A DNA stretch of 64,000 nucleotides from Amia ocellicauda (Eukaryota > Chordata > Actinopteri > Amiiformes > Amiidae). Below the pieces are notes generated by a model. The model made no database searches and was not told the origin of the DNA. It saw only the letters and a program-made list of their open reading frames with translations. The DNA lies in assembly GCF_036373705.1 (NCBI RefSeq), contig NC_089863.1, positions 5,577,357-5,641,356 on the forward strand, written 5' to 3'. Position 1 is the stretch's first letter, and every line of letters begins with the position of its first letter. Made by a program: the position numbers and the translations under genes. Positions 50,406-63,239 of the stretch are shown piece after piece.

Positions 50406-51751
50406 CAGGAATTGAGAGGAAGGGATTGTGACTGGGTAGCTGAGTTGGCGTGAAGCAGAGAGTGTGTGCCAATGCTATGCGGGAGCGAGCGCCTGTGTGA
50501 TAGAGAGCAGAATAGAGTGAGATAGGGAGTTAAGTGTAATTGTTTGGGCGTGGGTCTCAGCCGATAGGGGCCTTTTAGATTGTGTTTTTTAAGGCCAATA
50601 AACCTTCCTGACGTTGCTTTATACTTGTTGTCTGCTAAAGGAAAAAGACCCCCGCTTGCTACAATACTTTTGTTTGTTAACTTTCGAACTTTGGATTCAC
50701 TTGACAATAGTACGTCCACCTGCTTCCGCAGTCAGTGCACCAGTCACAATCATAGATTTTATAGATTTGCTTTAACCCTGGCCAGTAGGAATTCGACCTG
50801 CCCACATCAAACATCTGCGTCTCTCTGCCCCCGCCCCTCCCCCAAGGCATCGCAGGCTGGCAGGCAGCACAGACACAAGGCTGCGCGCACACAAGAGCAA
50901 ACCCACAAGCAGTGACCACATAGATACAGAATACTTTGTAAAAAATAATCCCAACGCTGGACGGGCCCCTTCGCTGGCTGGGGCCCCGGGACTCGAGCCC
51001 TGGTAAGCCCTTGCAATAAGTAAGCCTGACTACACCTATACTTAAGAATTAAACCGGCTCATCGTTATTGAAAGCGAAGAAAATGTGAACAATCTTCTGT
51101 TTTTCACTTCTGACAGATTACATACAAATTTAAATACATTCGCTACATCATGAATGAACCAACTGGCAATATATTGTCTTTGAAATGAACTTTACACCAT
51201 TCCGCGATACAGCGAATAAAAAGCCTATCATTGAACTTTTATAACGTATATTTTGAAAACAACCACAGTCATACATACAACCTGCTACTTGAGAAACATA
51301 AATATTCTACTTTTCAGTACATCTAAACATTTGAATAAGTCATGAAGTGAACTTACTTTAAGCGCACTCTTCGGTCTGAAGTCATCTGAGGAGCCTTTTC
51401 TCAAAGTGGTCTGAAGGAAGAGCACTCGAGCGCTTTCAAATAATGAATCTGGGAACATCTGTGACAGTATCAAACACGTGTTTAATGATTTATTATCCAT
51501 TATTCGAGTTGCATACTGCAACTTCGGAGTCCTATACGACAAGGTCAGTGTGGAACCGTGTATGCATGTCGTTATCCATCCAACACAAAACTATAATCGT
51601 GACTTTTGATCTTTAAAAAACATTGCTCGTGCCACTTTCCTTATGAATACGTTAATAAATAATCGAAGTCTTGTGGAGCTTACATCAGTTCATAATGACA
51701 CAATCTGTTCCATATTTTGGATCTTTCTATCTCACGAGCAAAGTCACCGCT

Positions 51752-51823
51752 TCCCTGGTGGTCTAATGGTTAGGATTCGGCGCTCTCACCGCCGCGGCCC
51801 GGGTTCGATTCCTGGTCAGGGAA
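51752..51823 (+). tRNA. tRNA-Glu-CTC: tRNA-Glu (CTC), copy 11, two substitutions
   Basis: Full 72 nt. G15 to A changes a conserved A box and D loop position (ctaatgg for ctagtgg) and could weaken TFIIIC binding. C62 to T, at a CpG, makes a G-U pair in the T stem as in copy 6. T3 only follows. Of the full-length copies this is among the least likely to be well expressed. Confidence 0.91.
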
Positions 51824-52540
51824 CTCGCTCTTTCCCGCCCCTTCCATAAGCGAATGGAAAATCAATAAATCAAAACGAGCACTAATCACGCTAAGTAGAC
51901 TGCATGTTATCAAATATGTATTTCCTGACTTCCCGTGTAATGAGGGTGGGAGGTGCTGTATTGTGAGAAGAAGGGCCATGTGCGCTGCTTGCAAAATGCA
52001 GGATGCGAAGGTAGCACATTACAAAGGATTGAGGGAGAGAGACGATACTGCATTTCATAATACATCTTGAGACAGGTGTGAATTCTCACACTGTCAGAGA
52101 GTTGGCGCTGTCTTGGAAATATTACAGTGGTGGGTCCAAGGAGACACTTTTGTAAGTCAATCTTATTTGCACGCTTGTATTATTTCATGCTAATTTGTCT
52201 TTGAGTGACGATCTAGGGAGGCATGTAAGAAATGCTGGAAATAAACTCATTCATGAACGGAAAAGATGTTCAGTTAAACTTCCGCAGTTTATTGTTAACC
52301 TATTTCTTGCTTTAATTTACTAATGTGATCTTTATAAGTGACATGGGAATCGAGAATTAGTCAAAGGTATTGAAGAGGTTACTACTGTAATTTGTGAGTT
52401 GTTGATTACTATAGAGGGAGGGCTGGAAGACTTAAGGGGATCTAAAATATACATTCTTTTTTTGTTTTGATTAGAGAAACATTGGTTTGAGCACCAGTTG
52501 AGCTTAAAACGTTTGAATTTAGGAGGAGATTAAGGTTAAC

Positions 52541-52815
52541 CATCAACGGCTTTAAGGAAATCCCTGGTTTTGTTGTCCGTGAGAGCTGTTTGTATGTGTT
52601 CAGTTGGCAGTAAAGTGGCTGATGCAAGACGATCTTTTTGTGCAAAAGACAAACTGATTTTCAGATTCTGATTCTGAGATTCTAAATAAAAAACTGGCCA
52701 GTAAGTATTTTTCCAAGTATTTTTTAGAACAGGTACAATGCTGATGGGTCTGTAGTTCGAAATGTGTTCTTTAATCAGATGGGGGTGATCAAGCCTTTCT
52801 TACAAATGGGATGAG
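52541..52815 (-). mobile_element. LINE RT fragment, copy 11
   Basis: As copy 1 with two substitutions (cagttggcag and ccaagtatt). The first removes a stop in a different minus-strand frame and so creates a longer, meaningless open frame (52442-52645). Confidence 0.62.
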
Positions 52816-53254
52816 TGTTATTTAAGATGCAATGATTAGTAATGTGATGAATAATATTTTATACACATCTGCTGCGTGAAGAATGCTGACCAGCACCAGT
52901 CTACTCAAACACTCCAATATCAGCAACAAACTTAGGTTATGTTATGTTCATTATTATGCAGGAGGTAAACCATCTGGTATTTGAATGAGATGTAATCACT
53001 TCCAATAGATAAGACTGTAACCTGTCTATCTGAAGATGCAAAAAGGCTTCTCCAAACTCACATGTATATTTATCTATAATCTATATTTATTTTTTATGGA
53101 ATAAACTTGTTACTTCTTCATCGCTGTATCCTGGGATTTACTAAAACCACTACAGATATAAAGAGCGATAATAATCTTGAATTCAATAAACATGATCCAG
53201 TGATTGTGCAGCTCTTGACTGCAGGTCTCTGCGCATACAGGGTGTTTAATGAGT

Positions 53255-54347
53255 CGCTGAATCGGCGCTGCTGTTGAAACCGAGACAGTCGATACCATCC
53301 CACACAGAGATCACCAGACCAGCCCACCTGCTCACTGATTGGGTTAGGAAGAACCGTCACTCAAAACTACTCGACCAATGGAGACCCATGATCCACGCCT
53401 CCCTGTAAATCCCACCCTCACGACAAAACAGCGCCAAAACTCGTAAACGAAAGAAAAAAAATCGAAAGCAAAGAAACTGGCGACGAAAACAAAAAATGCA
53501 GCATCACAAGCAAAGACGAGGGCTGCAGGCCAGTCTTGATAAAGTTTTTTTTTTTTTTGATTTCAATACATTTATTTGTTTTCAATTCTATAAATGTTGC
53601 ATTCGATTTTTTTATTTTTGATCTCAAAATCAATTTTTTGACTAGAGGCAGAGGAGGGTCGTGGTTTGGAAGAGGAGCGACGGCGAGGGCTGACTACCGG
53701 AGTACTGGCAGGACCAGCACTGAAGGGTGCTGCTATCTCTGAAGCTCCAAAGTCAGCCAGCTCCTCAACCAGCCGCTCCCTGAAGGCCAACTGTGTGAGA
53801 TGCGCCAGCCCTTTCACCTTGGTCAGGTGCTGGTGCAGGATGAAGGAGTTGACGACAGCAGTGTCCACAAAGTGGTAAAAGAGGGTCTTGTACCACTTCA
53901 TGGTCTTCTGCAGGACATGGCAGTAGCCGACCAGAGCATCGGACAGGTCGACGCCCCCAATTCCAGCAGTGTAGTCCTTCACGGCACAAGGGATGGGGAC
54001 ATCTTTCCGTATCCAAGCTCCATTCTCCTTCACTCGGCGATTGGCAAAGTCATATAGATATTAATTCATACATACAGTTAGGTCCATAACTGGGTAGATG
54101 AGTAGTGGAGGACACCGTGAGCACACTGGCCTGGTCTGGCTACCCAAGTAGGGGTACTGATGCAGAGGTTCCTAGGGGCAGCCATGGGGGAGGAGCAATG
54201 GCAGGTAGCGGTCCTCAGGCCACTGCAGGAGGAGCTGCTGACGTGGCACCAGTGGATCACAAAGACAGTGCAACACCTCCACTAGGGTTTCTACAGGGCC
54301 AGTGCCGATGAGATGTGGAAGACTTCTGCCGACTGGCAGATGCAAGA
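53255..54347 (-). mobile_element. piggyBac module M22, class A
   Basis: Left member of a pair, with Met-led transposase frame 53572-54033. It has ggaagaggagcg for ggaggaggtgcg near the transposase tail (RRRSSSKP). It shares catctttccg with M9 and M11. Confidence 0.87.
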
Positions 54348-55431
54348 CGCTGAATCGGCGCTGCTGTTGAAACCGAGACAGTCGATACCATCCCACACAG
54401 AGATCACCAGACCAGCCCACCTGCTCACAGATTGGGTTAGGAAGAACCGTCAATCAAAACTACTGGACCAATGGAGAGCCGAGATCCACGCCTCCCTGTA
54501 AATCCCACCCTCACGACAAAACAGCGCCAAAACTCGTAAACGAAAGAAAAAAATCAAAAGCAAAGAAACGGGCGACGAAAACAAAATTGCAGCATCGCAA
54601 GCAAAGACGGGGGCTGCAGGCCAGTTTTGATAAAGTTTTTTTTTTTTTTTTTGCTTTCGATACATTTATTTGTTTTCAATTCTATAAATGTTGCATTCGA
54701 TTTTTTTATTTTTGATCTCAAAATCAATTTTTTGACTAGAGGCAGAGGAGGGTTGTGGTTTGGAGGAGGTGCGACGGCGAGGGCTGACTACCGGAGTACT
54801 GGCAGGACCAGCACTGAAGGGTGCTGCTATCTCTGAAGCTCCAAAGTCAGCCAGCTCCTCAACCAGCCGCTCCCTGAAGGCCAACTGTGTGAGATGCGCC
54901 AGCCCTTTCACCTTGGTCAGGTGCTGGTGCAGGATGAAGGAGTTGACGACAGCAGTGTCCACAAAGTGGTAAAAGAGGGTCTTGTACCACTTCATGGTCT
55001 TCTGCAGGACATGGCAGTAGCCAAGCAGAGCATCGGACAGGTCGACGCCCCCAATTCCAGCAGTGTAGTCCTTCACGGCACAAGGGATGGGGACATCCTT
55101 CCGTATCCAAGCTCCATTCTCCTTCACTCGGCGATTGGCAAAGTCATATAGATATATATACATACATACAGTTAGGTCCATAACTGGGTAGATGAGCAGC
55201 GGAGGACACCGTGGGCACACTGGCCTGGTCTGGCTACCCAAGTAGGGGTACTGATGCGGAGGTTCCTAGGGGCAGCCATGGGGGAAGAGCATTGGCAGGT
55301 AGCGGTCCTCAGGCCACTGCAGGAGGAGCTGCTGACGTGGCACCAGTGCATCACAAAGACAGTGCAACACCACCACTAGGGTTTCTACAGGGCCAGTGCC
55401 GATGAGATGTGGAAGACTTCTGCCGACTGGC
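54348..55431 (-). mobile_element. piggyBac module M23, class B
   Basis: The transposase frame is open over 191 codons (54666-55241), with one Arg to Gln change in the tail (SSKPQPSS), a CpG transition. Confidence 0.88.
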
Positions 55432-56777
55432 CAGGAATTGAGAGGAAGGGATTGTGACTGGGTAGCTGAGTTGGCGTGAAGCAGAGAGTGTGTGCCAATG
55501 CTATGCGGGAGCGAGCGCCTGTGTGATAGAGAGCAGAATAGAGTGAGATAGGGAGTTAAGTGTAATTGTTTGGGCGTGGGTCTTAGCCGATAGGGGCCTT
55601 TTAGATCGTGTTTTTTAAGGCCAATAAACCTTCCTGACGTTGCTTTATACTTGTTGTCTGCTAAAGGAAAAAGACCCCCGCTTGCTACAATACTTTTGTT
55701 TGTTAACTTTCGAACTTTGGATTCACTTGACAATAGTACGTCCACCTGCTTCCGCAGTCAGTGCACCAGTCACAATCATAGATTTTATAGATTTGCTTTA
55801 ACCCTGGCCAGTAGGAATTCGACCTGCCCACATCAAACATCTGCGTCTCTCTGCCCCCGCCCCTCCCCCAAGGCATCGCAGGCTGGCAGGCAGCACAGAC
55901 ACAAGGCTGCGCGCACACAAGAGCAAACCCACAAGCAGTGACCACATAGATACAGAATACTTTGTAAAAAATAATCCCAACGCTGGACGGGCCCCTTCGC
56001 TGGCTGGGGCCCCGGGACTCGAGCCCTGGTAAGCCCTTGCAATAAGTAAGCCTGACTACACCTATACTTAAGAATTAAACCGGCTCATCGTTATTGAAAG
56101 CGAAGAAAATGTGAACAATCTTCTGTTTTTCACTTCTGACAGATTACATACAAATTTAAATACATTCGCTACATCATGAATGAACCAACTGGCAATATAT
56201 TGTCTTTGAAATGAACTTTACACCATTCCGCGATACAGCGAATAAAAAGCCTATCATTGAACTTTTATAACGTATATTTTGAAAACAACCACAGTCATAC
56301 ATACAACCTGCTACTTGAGAAACATAAATATTCTACTTTTCAGTACATCTAAACATTTGAATAAGTCGTGAAGTGAACTTACTTTAAGCGCACTCTTCGG
56401 TCTGAAGTCATCTGAGGAGCCTTTTCTCAAAGTGGTCTGAAGGAAGAGCACTCGAGCGCTTTCAAATAATGAATCTGGGAACATCTGTGACAGTATCAAA
56501 CACGTGTTTAATGATTTATTATCCATTATTCGAGTTGCATACTGCAACTTCGGAGTCCTATACGACAAGGTCAGTGTGGAACCGTGTATGCATGTCGTTA
56601 TCCATCCAACACAAAACTATAATCGTGACTTTTGATCTTTAAAAAACATTGCTCGTGCCACTTTCCTTATGAATACGTTAATAAATAATCGAAGTCTTGT
56701 GGAGCTTACATCAGTTCATAATGACAGAATCTGTTCCATATTTTGGATCTTTCTATCTCACGAGCGAAGTCACCTCT

Positions 56778-56849
56778 TCCCTGGTGGTCTAGTGGTTAGG
56801 ATTCGGCGCTCTCAACGCCGCGGCCCGGGTTCGATTCCCGGTCAGGGAA
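56778..56849 (+). tRNA. tRNA-Glu-CTC: tRNA-Glu (CTC), copy 12, one loop substitution
   Basis: Full 72 nt. C38 to A is in the anticodon loop, next to the stem, and leaves anticodon CTC and all stems unchanged. T3 only follows. The 5' flank reads cacctcttccc instead of caccgcttccc. Confidence 0.93.
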
Positions 56850-57577
56850 CTCGCTCTTTCCCGCCCCTTCCATAAACGAATGGAAAATCAATTAATCAAA
56901 TCTATTCACGCTAAGTAGAGTGCATGTTATCAAATATGTATTTCCTGACTTCCCGTTTCAATCCTTGTAATGAGGGTGGGAGGTGCTGTATTGTGAGAAG
57001 AAGGGCCATGTGCGCTGCTTGCAAAATGCAGGATGCGAAGGTAGCACATTACAAAGGATTGAGGGAGAGAGACGATACTGCATTTCATAATACATCTTGA
57101 GACAGGTGTGAATTCTCACACTGTCAGAGAGTTGGCGCTGTCTTGGAAATATTACAGTGGTGGGTCCAAGGAGACACTTTTGTAAGTCAATCTTATTTGC
57201 AGGCTTGTATTATTTCATGACGGCTGCTAATTTGTCTTTGAGTGACCATCTAGGGAGGCATGTAAGAAATGCTGGAAATAAACTAATTCATGAACGGAAA
57301 AGATTTTCAGTTAAACTTCCGCAGTTTATTGTTAACCTATTTCTTGCTTTAATTTACTAATGTGATCTTTATAAGTGACATGGGAATCGAGAATTAGTCA
57401 AAGGTATTGAAGAGGTTACTACTGTAATTTGTGAGTTGTTGATTACTATAGAGGGAGGGCTGGAAGACTTAAGGGGATCTAAAATATACATTCTTTTTTT
57501 GTTTTGATTAGAGAAACATTGGTTTGAGCACCAGTTGAGCTTAAAACGTTTGAATTTAGGAGGAGATTAAGGTTAAC

Positions 57578-57852
57578 CATCAACGGCTTTAAGGAAATCC
57601 CTGGTTTTGTTGTCCGTGAGAGCTGTTTGTATGTGTTCAGTTAGCAGTAAAGTGGCTGATGCAAGACGATCTTTTTGTGCAAAAGACAAACTGATTTTCA
57701 GATTCTGATTCTGAGATTCTAAATAAAAAACTGGCCAGTAAGTATTTTTCCAAATATTTTTTAGAACAGGTACAATGCTGATGGGTCTGTAGTTCGAAAT
57801 GTGTTCTTTAATCAGATGGGGGTGATCAAGCCTTTCTTACAAATGGGATGAG
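57578..57852 (-). mobile_element. LINE RT fragment, copy 12
   Basis: RT motifs as in copy 1. Confidence 0.63.
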
Positions 57853-58291
57853 TGTTATTTAAGATGCAAAGATTAGTAATGTGATGAATAATATTTTATA
57901 CACATCTGCTGCGTGAAGAATGCTGACCAGCACCAGTCTACTCAAACACTCCAATATCAGCAACAAACTTAGGTTATGTTATGTTCATTATTATGCAGGA
58001 GGTAAACCATCTGGTATTTGAATGAGATGTAATCACTTCCAATAGATAAGACTGTAACCTGTCTATCTGAAGATGCAAAAAGGCTTCTCCAAACTCACAT
58101 GTATATTTATCTATAATCTATATTTATGTTTTATGGAATAAACTTGTTACTTCTTCATCGCTGTATCCTGGGATTTACTAAAACCACTACAGATATAAAG
58201 AGCGATAATAATCTTGAATTCAATAAACATGATCCAGTGATTGTGCAGCTCTTGACTGCAGGTCTCTGCGCATACAGGGTGTTTAATGAGT

Positions 58292-59375
58292 CGCTGAATC
58301 GGCGCTGCTGTTGAAACCGAGACAGTCGATACCATCCCACACAGAGATCACCAGACCAGCCCACCTGCTCACTGATTGGGTTAGGAAGAACCGTCACTCA
58401 AAACTACTGGACCAATGGAGAGCCGAGATCCACGCCTCCCTGTAAATCCCACCCTCACGACAAAACAGCGCCAAAACTCGTAAATGAAAGAAAAAAATCA
58501 AAAGCAAAGAAACGGGCGACGAAAACAAAATTGCAGCATCGCAAGCAAAGACGGGGGCTGCAGGCCAGTTTTGATAAAGTTTTTTTTTTTTTTTTTGCTT
58601 TCGATACATTTATTTGTTTTCAATTCTATAAATGTTGCATTCGATTTTTTTATTTTTGATCTCAAAATCAATTTTTTGACTAGAGGCAGAGGAGGGTCGT
58701 GGTTTGGAGGAGGTGCGACGGCGAGGGCTGACTACCGGAGTACTGGCAGGACCAGCACTGAAGGGTGCTGCTATCTCTGAAGCTCCAAAGTCAGCCAGCT
58801 CCTCAACCAGCCGCTCCCTGAAGGCCAACTGTGTGAGATGCGCCAGCCCTTTCACCTTGGTCAGGTGCTGGTGCAGGATGAAGGAGTTGACGACAGCAGT
58901 GTCCACAAAGTGGTAAAAGAGGGTCTTCTACCACTTCATGGTCTTCTGCAGGACATGGCAGTAGCCAAGCAGAGCATCGGACAGGTCGACGCCCCCAATT
59001 CCAGCAGTGTAGTCCTTCACGGCACAAGGGATGGGGACATCCTTCCGTATCCAAGCTCCATTCTCCTTCACTCGGCGATTGGCAAAGTCATATAGATATA
59101 TATACATACATACAGTTAGGTCCATAACTGGGTAGATGAGCAGCGGAGGACACCGTGGGCACACTGGCCTGGTCTGGCTACCCAAGTAGGGGTACTGATG
59201 CGGAGGTTCCTAGGGGCAGCCATGGGGGAAGAGCATTGGCAGGTAGCGGTCCTCAGGCCACTGCAGGAGGAGCTGCTGACGTGGCACCAGTGCATCACAA
59301 AGACAGTGCAACACCACCACTAGGGTTTCTACAGGGCCAGTGCCGATGAGATGTGGAAGACTTCTGCCGACTGGC
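58292..59375 (-). mobile_element. piggyBac module M24, class B, single, stop in transposase
   Basis: Single module, class B from its left part on. The frame is split into 58928-59185 and 58610-58906 by the Tyr to stop change, as in M8 and M19. It has gtaaatgaaag for gtaaacgaaag. Confidence 0.87.
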
Positions 59376-60721
59376 CAGGAATTGAGAGGAAGGGATTGTG
59401 ACTGGGTAGCTGAGTTGGCGTGAAGCAGAGAGTGTGTGCCAATGCTATGCGGGAGCGAGCGCCTGTGTGATAGAGAGCAGAATAGAGTGAGATAGGGAGT
59501 TAAGTGTAATTGTTTGGGCGTGGGTCTCAGCCGATAGGGGCCTTTTAGATTGTGTTTTTTAAGGCCAAGAAACCTTCCTGACGTTGCTTTATACTTGTTG
59601 TCTGCTAAAGGAAAAAGACCCCCGCTTGCTACAATACTTTTGTTTGTTAACTTTCGAACTTTGGATTCACTTGACAATAGTACGTCCACCTGCTTCCGCA
59701 GTCAGTGCACCAGTCACAATCATAGATTTTATAGATTTGCTTTAACCCTGGCCAGTAGGAATTCGACCTGCCCACATCAAACATCTGCGTCTCTCTGCCC
59801 CCGCCCCTCCCCCAAGGCATCGCAGGCTGGCAGGCAGCACAGACACAAGGCTGCGCGCACACAAGAGCAAACCCACAAGCAGTGACCACATAGATACAGA
59901 ATACTTTGTAAAAAATAATCCCAACGCTGGACGGGCCCCTTCGCTGGCTGGGGCCCCGGGACTCGAGCCCTGGTAAGCCCTTGCAATAAGTAAGCCTGAC
60001 TACACCTATACTTAAGAATTAAACCGGCTCATCGTTATTGAAAGCGAAGAAAATGTGAACAATCTTCTGTTTTTCACTTCTGACAGATTACATACAAATT
60101 TAAATACATTCGCTACATCATGAATGAACCAACTGGCAATATATTGTCTTTGAAATGAACTTTACACCATTCCGCGATACAGCGAATAAAAAGCCTATCA
60201 TTGAACTTTTATAACGTATATTTTGAAAACAACCACAGTCATACATACAACCTGCTACTTGAGAAACATAAATATTCTACTTTTCAGTACATCTAAACAT
60301 TTGAATAAGTCGTGAAGTGAACTTACTTTAAGCGCACTCTTCGGTCTGAAGTCATCTGAGGAGCCTTTTCTCAAAGTGGTCTGAAGGAAGAGCACTCGAG
60401 CGCTTTCAAATAATGAATCTGGGAACATCTGTGACAGTATCAAACACGTGTTTAATGATTTATTATCCATTATTCGAGTTGCATACTGCAACTTCGGAGT
60501 CCTATACGACAAGGTCAGTGTGGAACCGTGTATGCATGTCGTTATCCATCCAACACAAAACTATAATCGTGACTTTTGATCTTTAAAAAACATTGCTCGT
60601 GCCACTTTCCTTATTAATACGTTAATAAATAATCGAAGTCTTGTGGAGTTTACATCAGTTCATAATGACACAATCTGTTCCATATTTTGGATCTTTCTAT
60701 CTCACGAGCGAAGTCACCGCT

Positions 60722-60775
60722 TCCCTGGTGGTCTAGTGGTTAGGATTCGGTGCTCTCACCGCCGCGGCCCGGGTT
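60722..60775 (+). pseudogene. tRNA-Glu remnant 13a, 3' end lost
   Basis: The first 54 bases of tRNA-Glu are present, including anticodon CTC and the A box. C30 to T is a CpG change. The sequence then leaves the tRNA inside the T loop and enters tttttccaaatatt, which normally lies about 900 bases further on. The shared Ts at the joint suggest microhomology. The B box and 3' acceptor strand are missing, so no tRNA can be made. Confidence 0.92.
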
Positions 60776-60881
60776 TTTCCAAATATTTTTTAGAACAGGT
60801 ACAATGCTGATGGGTCTGTAGTTCGAAATGTGATCTTTAATCAGATGGGGGTGATCAAGCCTTTCTTACAAATGGGATGAG
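60776..60881 (-). mobile_element. LINE RT fragment 13a, partial
   Basis: Only the N-terminal side of the fragment (LIPFVRK and SNYRPIS regions) is present, joined to the cut tRNA. Confidence 0.6.
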
Positions 60882-60967
60882 TGTTATTTAAGATGCAAAG
60901 ATTAGTAATGTGATGAATAATATTTTATACACATCTGCTGCGTGAAGAATGCTGACCAGCACCAGTC

Positions 60968-61333
60968 AAAGTGGTCTGAAGGAAGAGCACTCGAGCGCTT
61001 TCAAATAATGAATCTGGGAACATCTGTGACAGTATCAAACACGTGTTTAATGATTTATTATCCATTATTCGAGTTGCATACTGCAACTTCGGAGTCCTAT
61101 ACGACAAGGTCAGTGTGGAACCGTGTATGGATGTCGTTATCCATCCAACACAAAACTATAATCGTGACTTTTGATCTTTAAAAAACATTGCTCGTGCCAC
61201 TTTCCTTATTAATACGTTAATAAATAATCGAAGTCTTGTGGAGTTTACATCAGTTCATAATGACACAATCTGTTCCATATTTTGGATCTTTCTATCTCAC
61301 GAGCGCAGTCACCGCTTCCCTGGTGCTCTAGTG
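60968..61333 (+). repeat. Internal duplication of 60373-60738
   Basis: This 366-base stretch repeats the sequence 595 bases to its left, with few changes (tatggatg for tatgcatg, gagcgcag for gagcgaag, gtgctcta for gtggtcta). Its left joint shares tc with the source. Its right end is inside the tRNA. Confidence 0.9.
61317..61333 (+). pseudogene. tRNA-Glu remnant 13b, 5' 17 bases only
   Basis: Only the 5' acceptor strand and the start of the D arm remain (tccctggtgctctagtg, with G10 to C). The sequence then joins taaaatatacattc, which normally lies several hundred bases past the tRNA. The gtgtaaaat joint resembles the gatgtaaaat variant found in units 6 and 7. Confidence 0.88.
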
Positions 61334-61431
61334 TAAAATATACATTCTTTTTTTGTTTTGATTAGAGAAACATTGGTTTGAGCACCAGTTGAGCTTAAAA
61401 CGTTTGAATTTAGGAGGAGATTAAGGTTAAC

Positions 61432-61706
61432 CATCAACGGCTTTAAGGAAATCCCTGGTTTTGTTGTCCGTGAGAGCTGTTTGTATGTGTTCAGTTAGCA
61501 GTAAAGTGGCTGATGCAAGACGATCTTTTTGTGCAAAAGACAAACTGATTTTCAGATTCTGATTCTGAGATTCTAAATAAAAAACTGGCCAGTAAGTATT
61601 TTTCCAAATATTTTTTAGAACAGGTACAATGCTGATGGGTCTGTAGTTCGAAATGTGTTCTTTAATCAGATGGGGGTGATCAAGCCTTTCTTACAAATGG
61701 GATGAG
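61432..61706 (-). mobile_element. LINE RT fragment 13b
   Basis: The complete fragment with motifs as in copy 1, in the second right segment of U13. Confidence 0.63.
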
Positions 61707-62145
61707 TGTTATTTAAGATGCAAAGATTAGTAATGTGATGAATAATATTTTATACACATCTGCTGCGTGAAGAATGCTGACCAGCACCAGTCTACTCAAA
61801 CACTCCAATATCATCAACAAACTTAGGTTATGTTATGTTCATTATTATGCAGGAGGTAAACCATCTGGTATTTGAATGAGATGTAATCACTTCCAATAGA
61901 TAAGACTGTAACCTGTCTATCTGAAGATGCAAAAAGGCTTCTCCAAACTCACATGTATATTTATCTATAATCTATATTTATGTTTTATGGAATAAACTTG
62001 TTACTTCTTCATCGCTGTATCCTGGGATTTACTAAAACCACTACAGATATAAAGAGCGATAATAATCTTGAATTCAATAAACATGATCCAGTAATTGTGC
62101 AGCTCTTGACTGCAGGTCTCTGCGCATACAGGGTGTTTAATGAGT

Positions 62146-63239
62146 CGCTGAATCGGCGCTGCTGTTTAAACCGAGACAGTCGATACCATCCCACACAGAG
62201 ATCACCAGACCAGCCCACCTGCTCACTGATTGGGTTAGGAAGAACCGTCACTCAAAACTACTCGACCAATGGAGAGCCATGATCCACGCCTCCCTGTAAA
62301 TCCCACCCTCACGACAAAACAGCGCCAAAACTCGTAAACGAAAGAAAAAAAATCGAAAGCAAAGAAACTGGCGACGAAAACAAAAAATGCAGCATCACAA
62401 GCAAAGACGAGGGCTGCAGGCCAGTCTTGATAAAGTTTTTTTTTTTTTTTGATTTCAATACATTTATTTGTTTTCAATTCTATAAATGTTGCATTCGATT
62501 TTTTTATTTTTGATCTCAAAATCAATTTTTTGACTAGAGGCAGAGGAGGGTCGTGGTTTGGAGGAGGTGCGACGGCGAGGGCTGACTACCGGAGTACTGG
62601 CAGGACCAGCACTGAAGGGTGCTGCTATCTCTGAAGCTCCAAAGTCAGCCAGCTCCTCAACCAGCCGCTCCCTGAAGGCCAACTGTGTGAGATGCGCCAG
62701 CCCTTTCACCTTGGTCAGGTGCTGGTGCAGGATGAAGGAGTTGACGACAGCAGTGTCCACAAAGTGGTAAAAGAGGGTCTTGTACCACTTCATGGTCTTC
62801 TGCAGGACATGGCAGTAGCCGACCAGAGCATCGGACAGGTCGACGCCCCCAATTCCAGCAGTGTAGTCCTTCACGGCACAAGGGATGGGGACATCCTTCC
62901 GTATCCAAGCTCCATTCTCCTTCACTCGGCGATTGGCAAAGTCATATAGATATTAATTCATACATACAGTTAGGTCCATAACTGGGTAGATGAGTAGTGG
63001 AGGACACCGTGAGCACACTGGCCTGGTCTGGCTACCCAAGTAGGGGTACTGATGCGGAGGTTCCTAGGGGCAGCCATGGGGGAGGAGCAATGGCAGGTAG
63101 CGGTCCTCAGGCCACTGCAGGAGGAGCTGCTGACGTGGCACCAGTGGATCACAAAGACAGTGCAACACCTCCACTAGGGTTTCTACAGGGCCAGTGCCGA
63201 TGAGATGTGGAAGACTTCTGCCGACTGGCAGATGCAAGA
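62146..63239 (-). mobile_element. piggyBac module M25, class A
   Basis: Left module of the last cluster, with Met-led transposase frame 62464-62925. It is followed in tandem by another class A module, unlike all complete pairs (A then B), which suggests that this cluster has more than two members. Confidence 0.87.

Larger units (their letters stand above)
50406..55431 (+). repeat. Array unit 11 (U11 + M22 + M23), 5026 bp
   Basis: U11 spans 50406-53254. Ten bases are missing after the tRNA (tcccgtgtaatg for the longer tcccgtttcaatccttgtaatg region). It carries several private substitutions: ctttgagtgacg, cagttggcag, ccaagtatt and tttattttttatgg. Its modules match those of units 4 and 5. Confidence 0.93.
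55432..59375 (+). repeat. Array unit 12 (U12 + M24), 3944 bp, single-module class
   Basis: U12 spans 55432-58291. Its left part has tcttagccg and agatcgtg variants, and its right part matches U6. It shares gagcgaag and the caattaatc flank with U3, so it looks like a recombinant of U3-like and U6-like units. Confidence 0.93.
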
